A model generated the notes under the pieces. The model worked only from the letters and a program-made list of their open reading frames with translations. It did no database searches and was not told the origin of the DNA. A DNA stretch of 64,000 nucleotides from Erwinia sp. SLM-02. Its GTDB lineage: Bacteria > Pseudomonadota > Gammaproteobacteria > Enterobacterales > Enterobacteriaceae. A program made the position numbers and the translations under genes. Below are positions 35,150 to 46,000 of the stretch, in pieces (within the stretch, counting starts at the first letter, position 1; each line of letters opens with the position of its first letter). The DNA lies in NCBI RefSeq assembly GCF_037450285.1, contig NZ_JAQISN010000002.1, forward strand, positions 62,001-126,000, read 5' to 3'.

Positions 35150-35590
35150 ATGAGTACAGAAAACCTTGCTCCACACCCTTTTGGTTCGGAAATTACCGTT
35201 GCCTCGCTGCTTGAGCAGTTCGCCGCTTTCAGACAGTGGGAAGATCGCTACCGCCAGCTGATTCTGCTGGGTAAACGGCTCCCCGCCCTGCCAGATGCTC
35301 TTAAGACCCCCAGTATTGAGCTTAGCGGCTGTGAAAACCGCGTCTGGCTGGGGCATCAGCGTGCGGCCGACGGCCGGCTGCATTTTTACGGCGACAGTGA
35401 GGGCAGAATCGTGCGCGGTTTACTGGCGGTGCTGCTGACCGCCGTGGAAGGCAAAACTCAGGACGAGCTGTTACAAAACGATCCGCTACAGCTGTTCAGT
35501 CAGCTGGGGCTGAAGGACCAACTCAGCTCCTCGCGCAGCACCGGGCTTCAGGCGCTGGCGGATGCGGTGATCCGCGCAGCGAAAGAATAA
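35150..35590 (+). CDS. csdE: Sulfur acceptor protein CsdE
   Basis: CsdE is a SufE-like protein that accepts persulfide sulfur from CsdA. The 146-residue protein has the conserved acceptor Cys in IELSGCENRVWLG (about residue 61) and the SufE-type core LLTAVEGKTQDELLQ. It starts 3 bases after csdA, so they are cotranscribed and likely coupled. Confidence 0.96.
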   Translation: MSTENLAPHPFGSEITVASLLEQFAAFRQWEDRYRQLILLGKRLPALPDALKTPSIELSGCENRVWLGHQRAADGRLHFYGDSEGRIVRGLLAVLLTAVEGKTQDELLQNDPLQLFSQLGLKDQLSSSRSTGLQALADAVIRAAKE

Positions 35591-35675
35591 AGCTAAAATG
35601 GGCTTTCCGGCGTTAACGCGTCGGACAGTATCGGCTTTGGAGCATCCCGCCCCCCGATAGATAGCGTCGGGCGCG

Positions 35676-36479
35676 TTATTCCGCACGTTCGGCCTTCGCC
35701 ACCATTTTTTTCAGCGCGTGTGAAACCGCAACAAAGCCGAAGGTGGCCGTCACCATCGTCGCCGCACCAAATCCGGCGGCGCAGTCCATCCGTTTTGGCC
35801 CTTCAGCGGTGCTGCGTGAGGCGCAAACCGAGCCGTCCGGCTGCGGGTACTTCAGCGCCTCGGTAGAGAACACGCAGTCGATCCCGAGCTTGCCCTTGCT
35901 GCCTTTAACAATTTTAAAATCACTCTTCAGCCGCTCGCGCAGTTTAGCCGCCAGCGGATCCTGAATGGTTTTCGCCAGATCGGCGACCTGAATCTGGGTC
36001 GGATCGATCTGACCGCCCGCGCCGCCGGTGGTCACCAGCGGCACCTTATTACGGCGGCACCAGGCCAGCAGGGCCGCTTTGGGCCTGACGCTGTCAATGG
36101 CATCAATCACATAGCTGAACCCCCGATCCAACAGGGCTGCCGTATTGTCCGGGGTGATGAAATCATCGACGCAGGTCACGCGGCATTCCGGATTAATCTC
36201 CAGAATGCGCTCCGCCATGACCTCGGTTTTAGCCTTACCGACGTTATCCCTGAGCGCGTGGATCTGACGATTGGTGTTGGTAACGCAGACATCGTCCATA
36301 TCAATCAGGGTGATCGCACCGATACCGGTACGCGCGAGGGCTTCCGCAGCCCAGGAGCCAACGCCGCCAATGCCGATCACACAGACGTGCGCATCAGCAA
36401 ACAGCTGCAGCGCGGACTGACCGTACAAACGCGCCGTACCGCCGAAGCGTTGCAGCCAGGCGTCAGATAAAGCAGTCAT
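35676..36479 (-). CDS. tcdA: tRNA threonylcarbamoyladenosine dehydratase (CsdL)
   Basis: TcdA converts t6A37 to cyclic t6A in an ATP-dependent reaction. The 267-residue E1-like protein has the nucleotide loop VIGIGGVGSWAAEALARTG (about 34-52) and the DMDDVCVTNTNRQIHA segment of the ThiF/MoeB family. It interacts with CsdE in E. coli. Convergent with csdE; mltA follows downstream on the same strand. Confidence 0.96.
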   Translation of the reverse strand: MTALSDAWLQRFGGTARLYGQSALQLFADAHVCVIGIGGVGSWAAEALARTGIGAITLIDMDDVCVTNTNRQIHALRDNVGKAKTEVMAERILEINPECRVTCVDDFITPDNTAALLDRGFSYVIDAIDSVRPKAALLAWCRRNKVPLVTTGGAGGQIDPTQIQVADLAKTIQDPLAAKLRERLKSDFKIVKGSKGKLGIDCVFSTEALKYPQPDGSVCASRSTAEGPKRMDCAAGFGAATMVTATFGFVAVSHALKKMVAKAERAE

Positions 36480-36490
36480 TTATTGTTCCT

Positions 36491-36520
36491 CGAAAAACGT
36501 CGGGCCGGTTATCCGGCCCG
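36491..36520 (-). terminator. Hairpin between mltA and tcdA, probable terminator
   Basis: CGGGCCGG/CCGGCCCG (36501-36508 with 36513-36520, TTAT loop) is followed on the minus strand by ACGTTTTTCG. It lies 8 bases downstream of the mltA stop, so it probably ends the mltA transcript before tcdA. Confidence 0.7.
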
Positions 36521-36528
36521 TGATGGGC

Positions 36529-37677
36529 TTACTGGCTGGCCAGGAATGTACCCTGATTTTGATTTTGCGCGGCGGCAGAAGAGAACAGCGGCATACCGGT
36601 TCCCGGTGCAGCCTTCAGTACCCAGACGCGGCCATAATGATTAAACCATCCGGCCATATGTCCGGCATCCGGCCCGATGCCCTGGTAAATATCGAAGTGC
36701 TGCCCTTTGATAGCTCCGCCAACATCCAGCGACACCATCATACGCATCTCATATTTTCCGGTAAATTTACCGTTATTGTCCAGCAGCGGGATCTCGGCCA
36801 GAAGCGCGGTGCCCGGTGGGATCAGCGCACGATCGGCCGCCACGGACGCTTTCGCAATCAGCGGCACCGCGCTGGCTCCACGAACCGGTGCGAAGTTCTC
36901 CGGCTTAAAGAAGACAAAGGAAGGATTCTGCTCCAGCAGTTCGCGCACCTGTTCCGGGCTGTGCTCCTCGCCCCACTGACGGATGGCCTGCATCGACATG
37001 TCTTCGCGCTTCACCTCACCGCGGTCGATCAGCACCTTACCGATGCTGCGGTAGGCGTGGCCGTTCTTGCCGCCGTAGCCGAAGAACATCAGCGGGCGAC
37101 CATCGCCGTAGTCAACATAGCCGCTGCCCTGCACATCCATAATAAAGTTATCCATCAGCGAATTGCTCCAGGCCGCAATGTAGCGATCCCCAAGCGCGCC
37201 GCTGTAGATCTGCGCCCGGCTGGGCAGCTTGCCCTTGCCGCGCGGCGGCATGCGGTATAAAGGATACTGGAATTCGCCCTGACGGGTATAACGCGCCTGA
37301 ATCACCGGCGTATAGTAGCCGGTAAACTGCACGTTACCGTAGTTATCGGCCCCTTCCATCTGATACGCATCCAGGCCGAACTGGCGCAGCTGGCGGGTAT
37401 CGCCGCCGGCCATCAGCCAGCTTTGAATGGCGCTGTAGGTGCCGGACTGGCGTGAATACATGCCGGAAGACGTCGAACGAATCTGTGAAACCTGATCGGC
37501 AAAATCTTTGCCGTTAACCGGGCGTCCCTTGGCATTGGGCTGATTGACCAGAGCCAGCGGCTGATCCAGCTTCCCGTCCTTATATTGCTGACCGCGATCG
37601 GTCGGTTTTGACGAACACCCAACCAGCAACGCCATCAGCGTGCCGGTCACCAGATATTTAGCCCAATGTCCTTTCAT
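36529..37677 (-). CDS. mltA: Membrane-bound lytic murein transglycosylase A
   Basis: MltA is an outer-membrane lipoprotein that cleaves peptidoglycan with formation of 1,6-anhydromuramic acid. The 382-residue protein has a signal with lipobox LVGC (Cys21), the MltA beta-barrel domain, and the catalytic Asp in the SLDVGGAIKGQHFDIYQG segment (about residue 322). The C-terminal 3D domain is typical. It is transcribed away from the tRNA cluster. Confidence 0.96.
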   Translation of the reverse strand: MKGHWAKYLVTGTLMALLVGCSSKPTDRGQQYKDGKLDQPLALVNQPNAKGRPVNGKDFADQVSQIRSTSSGMYSRQSGTYSAIQSWLMAGGDTRQLRQFGLDAYQMEGADNYGNVQFTGYYTPVIQARYTRQGEFQYPLYRMPPRGKGKLPSRAQIYSGALGDRYIAAWSNSLMDNFIMDVQGSGYVDYGDGRPLMFFGYGGKNGHAYRSIGKVLIDRGEVKREDMSMQAIRQWGEEHSPEQVRELLEQNPSFVFFKPENFAPVRGASAVPLIAKASVAADRALIPPGTALLAEIPLLDNNGKFTGKYEMRMMVSLDVGGAIKGQHFDIYQGIGPDAGHMAGWFNHYGRVWVLKAAPGTGMPLFSSAAAQNQNQGTFLASQ

Positions 37678-37840
37678 CCTTTATCTACCTTTATGCAGAA
37701 ACCCTGCGCGAAGATAGCAAAGCCACTGGCATAATTAAATGCGCCATCGGCCCCGGCGCTCTGTTTTGTGCAACATTCCACCATTTGGTTCAAATAATGA
37801 GTAAGAGGAGCGCTTTTTCCCACTTATCTTAAAAAAGGGG

Positions 37841-37868
37841 TTGCAAGAAAAACCATGCGGCGTATAGT
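37841..37868 (+). promoter_or_regulatory. Promoter of the initiator tRNA cluster
   Basis: A -35 TTGCAA (37841-37846) and a -10 TATAGT (37863-37868) with 16-bp spacing are followed by a GC-rich discriminator (GCGC). Such discriminators are typical of promoters repressed by ppGpp. The first tRNA begins 13 bases later. Confidence 0.85.
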
Positions 37869-37881
37869 GCGCATCCACGGA

Positions 37882-37958
<77 letters not shown>

Positions 37959-38020
37959 ATTCGCAGCAGTCAGGCGAAAGAAAGAAAAAGAAAGTGTCGT
38001 GATGGAAGCGACAACGCGGA

Positions 38021-38097
<77 letters not shown>

Positions 38098-38157
38098 ATT
38101 CGCAGCGGTAATGCGAAAGCAGTAAAGAAAATGTCGCGATGGAAGCGACAACACGGA

Positions 38158-38234
<77 letters not shown>

Positions 38235-38237
38235 ATC

Positions 38238-38261
38238 AAACACCCTTCAGGGTGTTTTTTT
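38238..38261 (+). terminator. Terminator of the tRNA-fMet operon
   Basis: AACACCC/GGGTGTT with a TTCA loop followed by a run of T (to 38261), 4 bases after the last tRNA. Confidence 0.95.
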
Positions 38262-38317
38262 GTATCTGTCGCTTGCACACCTTTGTAAAGCGGACGGTTT
38301 ACCCGCCCTGCTCCTGA

Positions 38318-39562
38318 CTACTTGTGCGGGCTTAGCGAAGCGCCTTTCGCAAAGTAAGCTTTAATCCCGGCAAAAATCGACTCCGCCACCTGCTGCTGAA
38401 AATGCGCGGTGCGCAGCTTGCGCTCTTCCTCAATGTTGCTGATAAACGCCGTCTCAACCAGTATTGACGGGATATCCGGAGCTTTCAGTACCGCAAATCC
38501 GGCCTGATCGACGCTGCGCTTATGCAGATGGTTCACCTTCCCCATTCGCGAGAGCACCTCTTTACCGAATTTCAGACTGTCGTTAATCGTCAGGCTCTGC
38601 ACCATATCAAACATCGTATGGTCCAGATAGCGATCGCCGCTCATGCTGACGCCGCCAATTAAATCCGATTCGTTCTGGGTTTGCGCCAGAAAACGTGCGG
38701 CGGTGCTGGTTGCCCCTTTGGTCGAGAGAGCAAAGACCGACGATCCTCGCGCGGCCCGGCTGGTAAAGGCGTCGGCGTGGATTGAGACAAACAGATCCGC
38801 GCGCTGCTTACGTGCTTTCGCCACCCGCACCTTGAGCGGAATGAACACATCTTCGTTGCGCGTCATATAAGCACGCATATTCGGCTGTTTATCAATCAGC
38901 GCTTTTAAACGGCGACCAATCTTCAGCACCACATCTTTTTCACGGGTTTTATGCTTTCCGACCGCCCCGGAATCTTCACCGCCGTGCCCGGGATCGATCA
39001 TGATAACAATCGGCCGATCCTTCCCGGCTTTACCCGGCAGCGGCGCGGCGGCGGGCTGACTGCGCTCCAGCTCACCCTGATTGTAATCTTCCAGTAATGC
39101 CAGCAGCGGATCATCATCGTGCGGCTGTTTAACCGGGTAGAGATCCAGCACCAGACGGTTTTTGATCCCGGCAACCGGTGCCAGCGTAAAGGTCTTAGGC
39201 GATACGTTTTGCTTGAGTTCCAGTACCAGGCGCACGGTGCTGGCATCAAACTGACCCACGCGGGCATTTTTAATATAGGGATCGTCCTGGCGAACCAGAT
39301 TGCCCACGCTGTTCAGTGTGCGGTTCAGCTGAATGTTTTCAATATCGACCACCACGCGGTCGGGATTACTCAGCGTAAATTGCTTATACTTCAGCGGGAT
39401 ATTGGACTCAATGGTCAGGCGAGAATAGGTCGATGATGGCCAGATGCGAATGGCCACAACATGGCCGTCGGCAGCCATTCCTGCCCGGCTGACGCTGAGC
39501 AGTAATATCGCCCCTGCCCCCTGTAAAAGCCGTCGACGGTTGAGGGATGTTGAATCGGTCAT
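38318..39562 (-). CDS. amiC: N-acetylmuramoyl-L-alanine amidase AmiC
   Basis: AmiC splits septal peptidoglycan during daughter-cell separation, activated by NlpD. The 414-residue protein has a Tat signal peptide with the twin-arginine motif NRRRLLQGAG, an AMIN domain (about 35-145) that targets the septum, and a C-terminal zinc amidase_3 domain with DPGHGGEDSGA, SIHADAF and ILVETAFISN carrying the metal His and Glu residues. Start as given places the Tat motif near residue 8. Divergent from argA. Confidence 0.97.
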   Translation of the reverse strand: MTDSTSLNRRRLLQGAGAILLLSVSRAGMAADGHVVAIRIWPSSTYSRLTIESNIPLKYKQFTLSNPDRVVVDIENIQLNRTLNSVGNLVRQDDPYIKNARVGQFDASTVRLVLELKQNVSPKTFTLAPVAGIKNRLVLDLYPVKQPHDDDPLLALLEDYNQGELERSQPAAAPLPGKAGKDRPIVIMIDPGHGGEDSGAVGKHKTREKDVVLKIGRRLKALIDKQPNMRAYMTRNEDVFIPLKVRVAKARKQRADLFVSIHADAFTSRAARGSSVFALSTKGATSTAARFLAQTQNESDLIGGVSMSGDRYLDHTMFDMVQSLTINDSLKFGKEVLSRMGKVNHLHKRSVDQAGFAVLKAPDIPSILVETAFISNIEEERKLRTAHFQQQVAESIFAGIKAYFAKGASLSPHK

Positions 39563-39743
39563 GCCACTCCAGTTGCTGTGAATTGTTTAATAAAAAGACA
39601 AACGTTCGTTTTTTGCAAAAACTTTAGCGAATCCCTTTGCCAGTGTCACCTCAAAAAAGCGATTAAATGCAGCACATTAGCTTGAGCAAAAATCAGTAAT
39701 GAGTGATAAGTAAGGAAAAATGGGACTTGCGCCGCAGGCCATA

Positions 39744-39782
39744 AAAGAATAAAAATACACATTTACCGAATAATAATGCAAA
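39744..39782 (+). promoter_or_regulatory. Tandem ARG boxes (ArgR operator) of argA
   Basis: Two 18-bp sites at 39744-39761 and 39765-39782 have the cores GAAT-AAAA-AT-CA and GAAT-AATA-AT-CA, each 8 of 10 defined core bases of the ARG-box consensus WNTGAATWWWWATTCANW. Their centres are 21 bp apart with a 3-bp gap, which is the classical ArgR layout. They end 12 bases before the argA start. Confidence 0.78.
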
Positions 39783-39793
39783 GAGGGTTTGCC

Positions 39794-41149
39794 GTGAAGG
39801 AACGTAGTACCGAGCTGGTTCAGGGTTTTCGCCATACCGTTCCCTATATCAATGCCCACCGTGGTAAGACGTTTGTCATTATGCTGGGTGGTGAAGCCAT
39901 CGAGCATGAGAACTTCTCAAGCATCGTTAACGATATTGGCCTGCTGCACAGCCTCGGCATCCGCCTGGTGGTGGTTTACGGGGCCAGACCGCAGATCGAT
40001 GCCAACCTCTCCGAGCGAAATCTCGAGCCTGTTTATCACAAGCACACCCGCGTAACCGACGCCCAGTCGCTGGAGCTGGTCAAGCAGGCTGCGGGCCGAC
40101 TCCAGCTGGATATTACCGCTCGCCTGTCGATGAGCCTGAACAATACCCCGCTTCAGGGTGCGCATATTAATGTAGTCAGCGGCAACTTTATTATCGCCCA
40201 GCCGCTGGGCGTGGATGACGGTGTGGATTACTGCCACAGCGGCCGCATTCGCCGCATTGATGAAGAAGCGATTCATCGCCAGCTGGACAGCGGTGCCATC
40301 GTGTTAATGGGCCCGGTGGCGGTTTCCGTTACCGGTGAAAGCTTCAACCTGACCTCCGAAGAAGTGGCAACCCAGCTGGCGATAAAGCTCAAGGCAGAAA
40401 AGATGATCGGCTTCTGCTCAGAACAGGGCGTCACCAACAGCAGCGGCGATATTGTCTCCGAGCTGTTCCCGAACGAAGCGCAGCAGCGTATTGAAGAACT
40501 GGAAAACGACCAGGATTACCATTCCGGTACCGTGCGTTTTCTGCGCGGCGCGGTGAAGGCCTGCCGCAGCGGCGTGCGTCGCAGCCACCTGATCAGCTAT
40601 CAGGAAGACGGGGCTTTGCTGCAGGAACTGTTCTCACGTGACGGTATCGGCACGCAGATTGTGATGGAAAGCGCCGAGCAGATTCGTCGCGCCACCATTA
40701 ACGATATCGGCGGTATCCTGGAGCTGATCCGCCCGCTGGAGCAGCAGGGCATTCTGGTTCGCCGCTCACGCGAGCAGCTGGAAATGGAAATCGATAAATT
40801 CACCATTATCGAACGCGACAACCTCACTATCGGCTGCGCCGCGCTGTATCCGTTCCCGGAAGAGCAGATTGGTGAAATGGCCTGTGTTGCGGTCCACCCG
40901 GATTATCGCAGCTCCTCACGCGGCGAGGCGCTGCTTGAGCGTATCGCGCTGCAGGCCCGCCAGATGGGGCTGAAAAAGCTGTTTGTCTTAACAACGCGCA
41001 GTATTCACTGGTTCCAGGAGCGCGGCTTCCAGCCGGTGGACGTGGAGCTGCTGCCGAGCAGTAAGAAAGAGATGTATAACTATCAGCGCCGTTCGAAGGT
41101 GCTGATGGTGGACCTGCGTGAAAACAGCGTTCACGTGCGCCAGAGCTGA
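39794..41149 (+). CDS. argA: N-acetylglutamate synthase
   Basis: ArgA makes N-acetylglutamate, the first step of arginine synthesis, and is feedback inhibited by arginine. The amino-acid kinase-like domain (about 1-285, with IMLGGEAIEHENFSS and VVYGARPQID) is followed by a GNAT acetyltransferase domain (about 290-440; VAVHPDYRSSSRGEALL). The GTG at 39794 is chosen because AGAGGG lies 6 bases upstream and the protein then begins VKERSTELV as in E. coli; an ATG at 39776 lies inside an ARG box. The C-terminus is about eight residues longer than in E. coli. Confidence 0.95.
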   Translation: MKERSTELVQGFRHTVPYINAHRGKTFVIMLGGEAIEHENFSSIVNDIGLLHSLGIRLVVVYGARPQIDANLSERNLEPVYHKHTRVTDAQSLELVKQAAGRLQLDITARLSMSLNNTPLQGAHINVVSGNFIIAQPLGVDDGVDYCHSGRIRRIDEEAIHRQLDSGAIVLMGPVAVSVTGESFNLTSEEVATQLAIKLKAEKMIGFCSEQGVTNSSGDIVSELFPNEAQQRIEELENDQDYHSGTVRFLRGAVKACRSGVRRSHLISYQEDGALLQELFSRDGIGTQIVMESAEQIRRATINDIGGILELIRPLEQQGILVRRSREQLEMEIDKFTIIERDNLTIGCAALYPFPEEQIGEMACVAVHPDYRSSSRGEALLERIALQARQMGLKKLFVLTTRSIHWFQERGFQPVDVELLPSSKKEMYNYQRRSKVLMVDLRENSVHVRQS

Positions 41150-41175
41150 CTGGCGCATCGCGTCTTCTACTGTAG

Positions 41176-43005
41176 CTAAAGTCGCTCAACCAGCCCGCTG
41201 CGCCGCTGGGTACGCATTTTTACCGCGCTGTTAAATACGCGGATATCCGCGTACAGCGTCAGCTGACGCTTCGCGCGGGTAATGCCGGTATAAACCAGCT
41301 CGCGGGTTAATACCGGCATGACCTGGTTAGGCAGTACCATCAGCGTGTGCTCAAATTCCGATCCCTGAGATTTATGCACCGTCATCGCATACGCCGTATC
41401 GTGGGGCGGCAGACGGCTTGGCTGAACCGCCTTAATCGTGCCGTCCGGCAGCGGGAAAAAGACCTTCAGCGCCTGCTCGTCATCCAGCATGGCAATGCCG
41501 ATATCACCGTTAAACAGGCCCAGGATGCGATCGTTACGGGCAATCATCACCGGCCTGCCGACATACCATTTGCCGTTTGCCGCCGTGCTGCGACGGATCA
41601 GTCCGGCCTGCCGCAGCGTGGCTTCAATGCGCTCATTCAGACCGGTCACGCCGAAGGGCCCCTCGCGCAGCGCGCACAAAAGCTGGAAGCGACTGAATGC
41701 CAACAGCACCTCAGCGGGCGTCACTCCCTGAGCCAGCCGCGTGAGATAGTCACGATAGCCTGCGGCACAGTCATTGAGCAGCTGCTGATATTCATCACTG
41801 CTGCTTAAACCACAGCGCCGGATATCGCTGAACTCACCGCCAAATACCGCATCGGCGCGTTTAACATCCCCGGCATTCACCGCCATCGCCAGCTGACCGA
41901 TCCCCGAAGAAGCCGTAAACCGATAGCTTTTGCGCAGCAGGCAGATCGCGTCGCGCACGGGCGGAGCCGCCACGTCTTCATGCCCTGCCACCTCACAACC
42001 GGTGATCCGGCTCAGTTCCGCAGCCCGCGCCGGGCTGTAACCGTACTCGGCGCACCGGCAGATGTCCCCCAGCACGGCACCCGCCTCTACGGACGCCAGC
42101 TGATCGCGATCGCCGAGGAAGATCACCCGCGCCTGCGGTGGCAACGCGGCAATCAGATTCGCCAGCATCGGCAGATCCACCATCGATGCCTCATCCACCA
42201 CCAGCACATCAAGGTGTAACGGGTTACCGGCGTGGTAGCGCATACGCTGGCTGCCGGGCAGCGCACCCAGCAGGCGGTGCAGCGTGGTTGCCTCAGCAGG
42301 GAAGCGTTTAAGCACGGCATCGTCCAGGGCCAGCTGCTGTAGCGTTTTCCCCAGCGACTCGGTCAGACGCGCAGCGGCTTTGCCGGTAGGGGCAGCCAGC
42401 TCAATACGCGGAACGCCGGGATAAAGCTCAATCAGACAGGCCAGCAGCTTGGCAACCGTGGTGGTTTTCCCCGTTCCCGGGCCGCCGGAAATCACAGCAA
42501 CCTGCCGGGTGAGGGCAACCGCCGCCGCAATTTTCTGCCAGTCTTCCGGCTGCTGGCCGAAGTAGCGATCCAGCGTTTCTCGCAGCGCAGCCTCATCCAC
42601 GGACAGCGGCCGCTGCTGGCGGTGAATAAAGGCCACCACCTCGCCTTCGCTCTGCCACATGCGGTGCAGATAGAGCCGCTGCTGCTGCAGGACCAGCGGT
42701 GTAGCCTGTGAACCCTCGCTCACAGCGGGATTATCCGTCAGCTCCTGCTGCCAGTCCGTGGGTGAACCCGCCGCCTGCCAGATCGCCTGCGCCAGCTCAG
42801 GATGCCGTCCGCCAAACATGGCCTGCGGATGCAGCAGCTCAAGAGGCAGACAGACGTGCCCTTCCCCGGCATCGCGGCTGACCAGCGCAGCGGCCAGCAT
42901 CAGCGCAGGCTGCTGCTCACCGGCCACCATCAGAGCAAACTGCACGTCCAGCGTTCGCAGCAGGCGCTGGCGACACGCCAGCTGCAGATAATCGATAAGC
43001 GTCAT
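41176..43005 (-). CDS. recD: RecBCD subunit RecD (5'-3' helicase)
   Basis: RecD is the fast 5'-3' helicase of exonuclease V. The 609-residue superfamily 1B protein has Walker A in SGGPGTGKTTT (about 170-180), motif II VDEASMVDLPM, and the C-terminal MTVHKSQGSEF motif. It overlaps the recB stop by 4 bases (ATGA) and is the last gene of ptrA-recB-recD. Convergent with argA, with only 26 bases between. Confidence 0.97.
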   Translation of the reverse strand: MTLIDYLQLACRQRLLRTLDVQFALMVAGEQQPALMLAAALVSRDAGEGHVCLPLELLHPQAMFGGRHPELAQAIWQAAGSPTDWQQELTDNPAVSEGSQATPLVLQQQRLYLHRMWQSEGEVVAFIHRQQRPLSVDEAALRETLDRYFGQQPEDWQKIAAAVALTRQVAVISGGPGTGKTTTVAKLLACLIELYPGVPRIELAAPTGKAAARLTESLGKTLQQLALDDAVLKRFPAEATTLHRLLGALPGSQRMRYHAGNPLHLDVLVVDEASMVDLPMLANLIAALPPQARVIFLGDRDQLASVEAGAVLGDICRCAEYGYSPARAAELSRITGCEVAGHEDVAAPPVRDAICLLRKSYRFTASSGIGQLAMAVNAGDVKRADAVFGGEFSDIRRCGLSSSDEYQQLLNDCAAGYRDYLTRLAQGVTPAEVLLAFSRFQLLCALREGPFGVTGLNERIEATLRQAGLIRRSTAANGKWYVGRPVMIARNDRILGLFNGDIGIAMLDDEQALKVFFPLPDGTIKAVQPSRLPPHDTAYAMTVHKSQGSEFEHTLMVLPNQVMPVLTRELVYTGITRAKRQLTLYADIRVFNSAVKMRTQRRSGLVERL

Positions 43006-46000
43006 GCCTCACTCTCCGCATCCGCAGCAAAAAGCCGGTCCAGCGCGCTGACGAATTCCGCCTGCGGCCGCGTACTGAAGATGCCGTTACTTCCCTCGGT
43101 GCCGTCCAGGCCGCGCAGGAACAGGTAGATAACGCCACCGAAGTGCTGTTCATAGTCGTAGTCCGCCAGCCGCTGCTGGAGGTAGCGATGCAGCGCCAGG
43201 CTGTAGAGCTGATACTGTAAATCGTAGCGATGAGACTGCATCGCCTGGGCCATCGCCTCCTGGGTGTAGGCACTGCTCTCCTCACCCAGCCAGTTCGATT
43301 TGTAGTCCAGCAGGTAATATTTTCCCTGCCAGCAGAACACCAGATCGATAAACCCTTTCAGCATGCCGCGGACCTGATAAAAATCGAGTGGCGGGCATTC
43401 GGCAGACAGCGGATCCTGGCGCACCAGCCGATCCAGATCCTCAGCGGTCAGCAGTCGGGAAATCGGCAGATAAAACTGCAGTTCTACCCGGCACATATCC
43501 ATAGAGAGCTGACTCAGGCTGACGCCGCTGTCATTGAGCGGGGTTTGCAAAATACGCTGTATCCATTCCGTCATCGTCGGCAGCCAGCCCGCGTCCAGCC
43601 CTTCGGCGCTGAGCCGTTCAGCCAGCCACTGCTCATCAAGCGGCGCGGAGAAGTCCAGGGACTCAAACAGGCCGTGCAGAAACGTTCCGGGTGCCGCACC
43701 GCGCGGGAAGGTATGCGGCGTCAGCTGCGGCAGCAGCGCATCCTGCGCTTCACCGGCGGCATCAACATCCAGACGCGGCAGCAGGTCCAGCGCCGCCGCG
43801 TGGCCTCGCTGCTGTAAGCCCGAATAGCTGGTCACCCGCCAGTCGTCGCGCAGCGAACGCGTCAACGACTGGCTGCTCAGACTTTGCTGGTCTTCCTCCT
43901 CCGGCTGCCACAGGGCGGACTCCGTCAGCGGCTCGGCCGCCAGCGCGGTATGATCGCTTTGCATCTCTTCCAGCAGGGCCAGCAGCGTCGCGGCGTCGGC
44001 CGCTTCCCCGCGCTGGATAAGATATCCCGGCGCGCTGTGGTGCAGATCGCTGTTGCCTTCTTTCTTACGTGTTCCTTTGATCAGCGGGGCAATTCCCACG
44101 CTGCAGTGGTAGATCGATCGCGTCAGCGCTACGTACAGCAGGCGCAGATCTTCGGCCAGGCGTTCTTCTTCCGCCAGCCGGGTGCTTTCTTCATCCTGCT
44201 GCAAATCCAGTAGCGCTGCAAAGGTCTGCCTGTCGTGATAAATGCCGTTTTCCGCAGGGCGGTAGTTAGACACAAACGGCAGCCAGACCAGCGGATACTG
44301 CAGGCCTTTCGATTTGTGAATGGTCACTATCTGCACCAGATGGCGGTCGCTTTCCAGCCGCAGCTGCTGATTGGCCACCTGACCGTCAGGCTGTACCACC
44401 TGCTGCGCCAGCCAGCGGACCAGCGCATGCTCGCTGTCCAGCGAGGTCGCCGCTTCCTGCAGTAATTCGCCCAGATGCAGCAGATCGGTCAGGCGCCGTT
44501 CACCGCTGTCAGATGCCAGCAGATTCTCGGCGATTTGCCGCCGCACCATCAGCTCACGCAGCATCGGCAGCACGCCGCGCTTCAGCCAGCGCTGGCGATA
44601 ATGATCGAATTCATCCACCAGCGCATCCCACGCGCGCTCATCGCGGCTCAGGGCATCCAGCGTCAGCGCATCCAGACCAAACAGGCTGCTGGCCAGCGCA
44701 CTGCGTAAAAGGCGCTCCTGCTCCGGGGCCAGCACGGCCTGCAGCAGCAGCAGAATTTCACGGGCTTCCGGCGTGGTGAATACGCTGTCGCGGTTGGAGA
44801 GATACACGGAAGGAATGTCCAGCCGGTTCAACGCCTCACGCATGACGGCGGCTTCGCTGCGGCTACGCACCAGAATGGTAATATCAGAGGCCTGGAGCGG
44901 CTTGAGATTCGGCGCTTTGCCGATAAGCGCCCGCCCCTGTTGCCCGGCGGTCAGCCAGCGGCAGATTTCTGCCGCACACTGCCCGGCCATATACTGCTGA
45001 TAGTCCGTCACCCCGACCCCGCCGCCCGGCTGCAGCCAGAACTGAAGCGCGGGCTGCTCGACGCCGTCCACCCTGAAGCTCAGGGACTGATTGGGTTCTG
45101 CCGGGTTCACCGCAATAAAGGGAATGTCCTGAAACACAAACGGCGCAGTCTGGCGCTGGAAGAGCTGATTGACGCTGGCCACCATCGCCGGCGAGGAGCG
45201 CCAGTTAGTTTCCAGCGTGTAGTGCGCGCTGACTTCCGAACGCGCCTTCATATAGGTGAAAATATCCGCACCGCGAAACGCGTAGATTGCCTGCTTTGGG
45301 TCGCCAATCAGCAGCAGAGCGCTGTCGCTCTGCCCTACGTACAGCGTCTGGAAAATTCGATACTGCTGCGGGTCCGTATCCTGAAATTCATCGATCAGCG
45401 CCACCGGGAAACGCTGGCGAACTGCCGCAGACAGCAGATCGCCGCCTGGCTGCTGCAGCGCTGCATCAAATCGCCCCAGCAGGTCGTCAAACCCTAACTG
45501 CGCGTGCAGGCGTTTTTCCTGCCGGGTTACGGCGCGGATTTCATCCAGGGCTCGGGCAATAATCAGGTCGCGCAGCGTGCGCGGCTGCGCCAGAAAAGCA
45601 TCAATAGTTTCAAACAGCGGATGGGTGGGGGCTGCGCCTTTTTTTGTTTTTTCTACCAGCACCCGCTGGCCGAAACGTTCGAGATCTTTCGCGACGTCAT
45701 AATTGAGCGTGTCGCTTTGCGCCCACTGGGTGATCTTATTCAGCCAGTTGGGTAAGTGTTTACTGTTGTAGCTGCGCCTGTCGATACCGGATGCATCAAT
45801 CAATTCAAATAGATTTTCTGCGGCCAGCCACGCCTGCTTGAGCGCCGTTATCTGCGCGATAATCGCGTCATGCCGTTGTACCAGGGTTTCCTGCGGATCC
45901 GGCGCGGATTTCAGCGAGGGCGCTTCGCCTCCCAGCCAGGGAGAAAGCTCCCGCAGCAGCTGTTCCGGCCCCTCCCACAGCTGACGAACGACCCGGGCAA

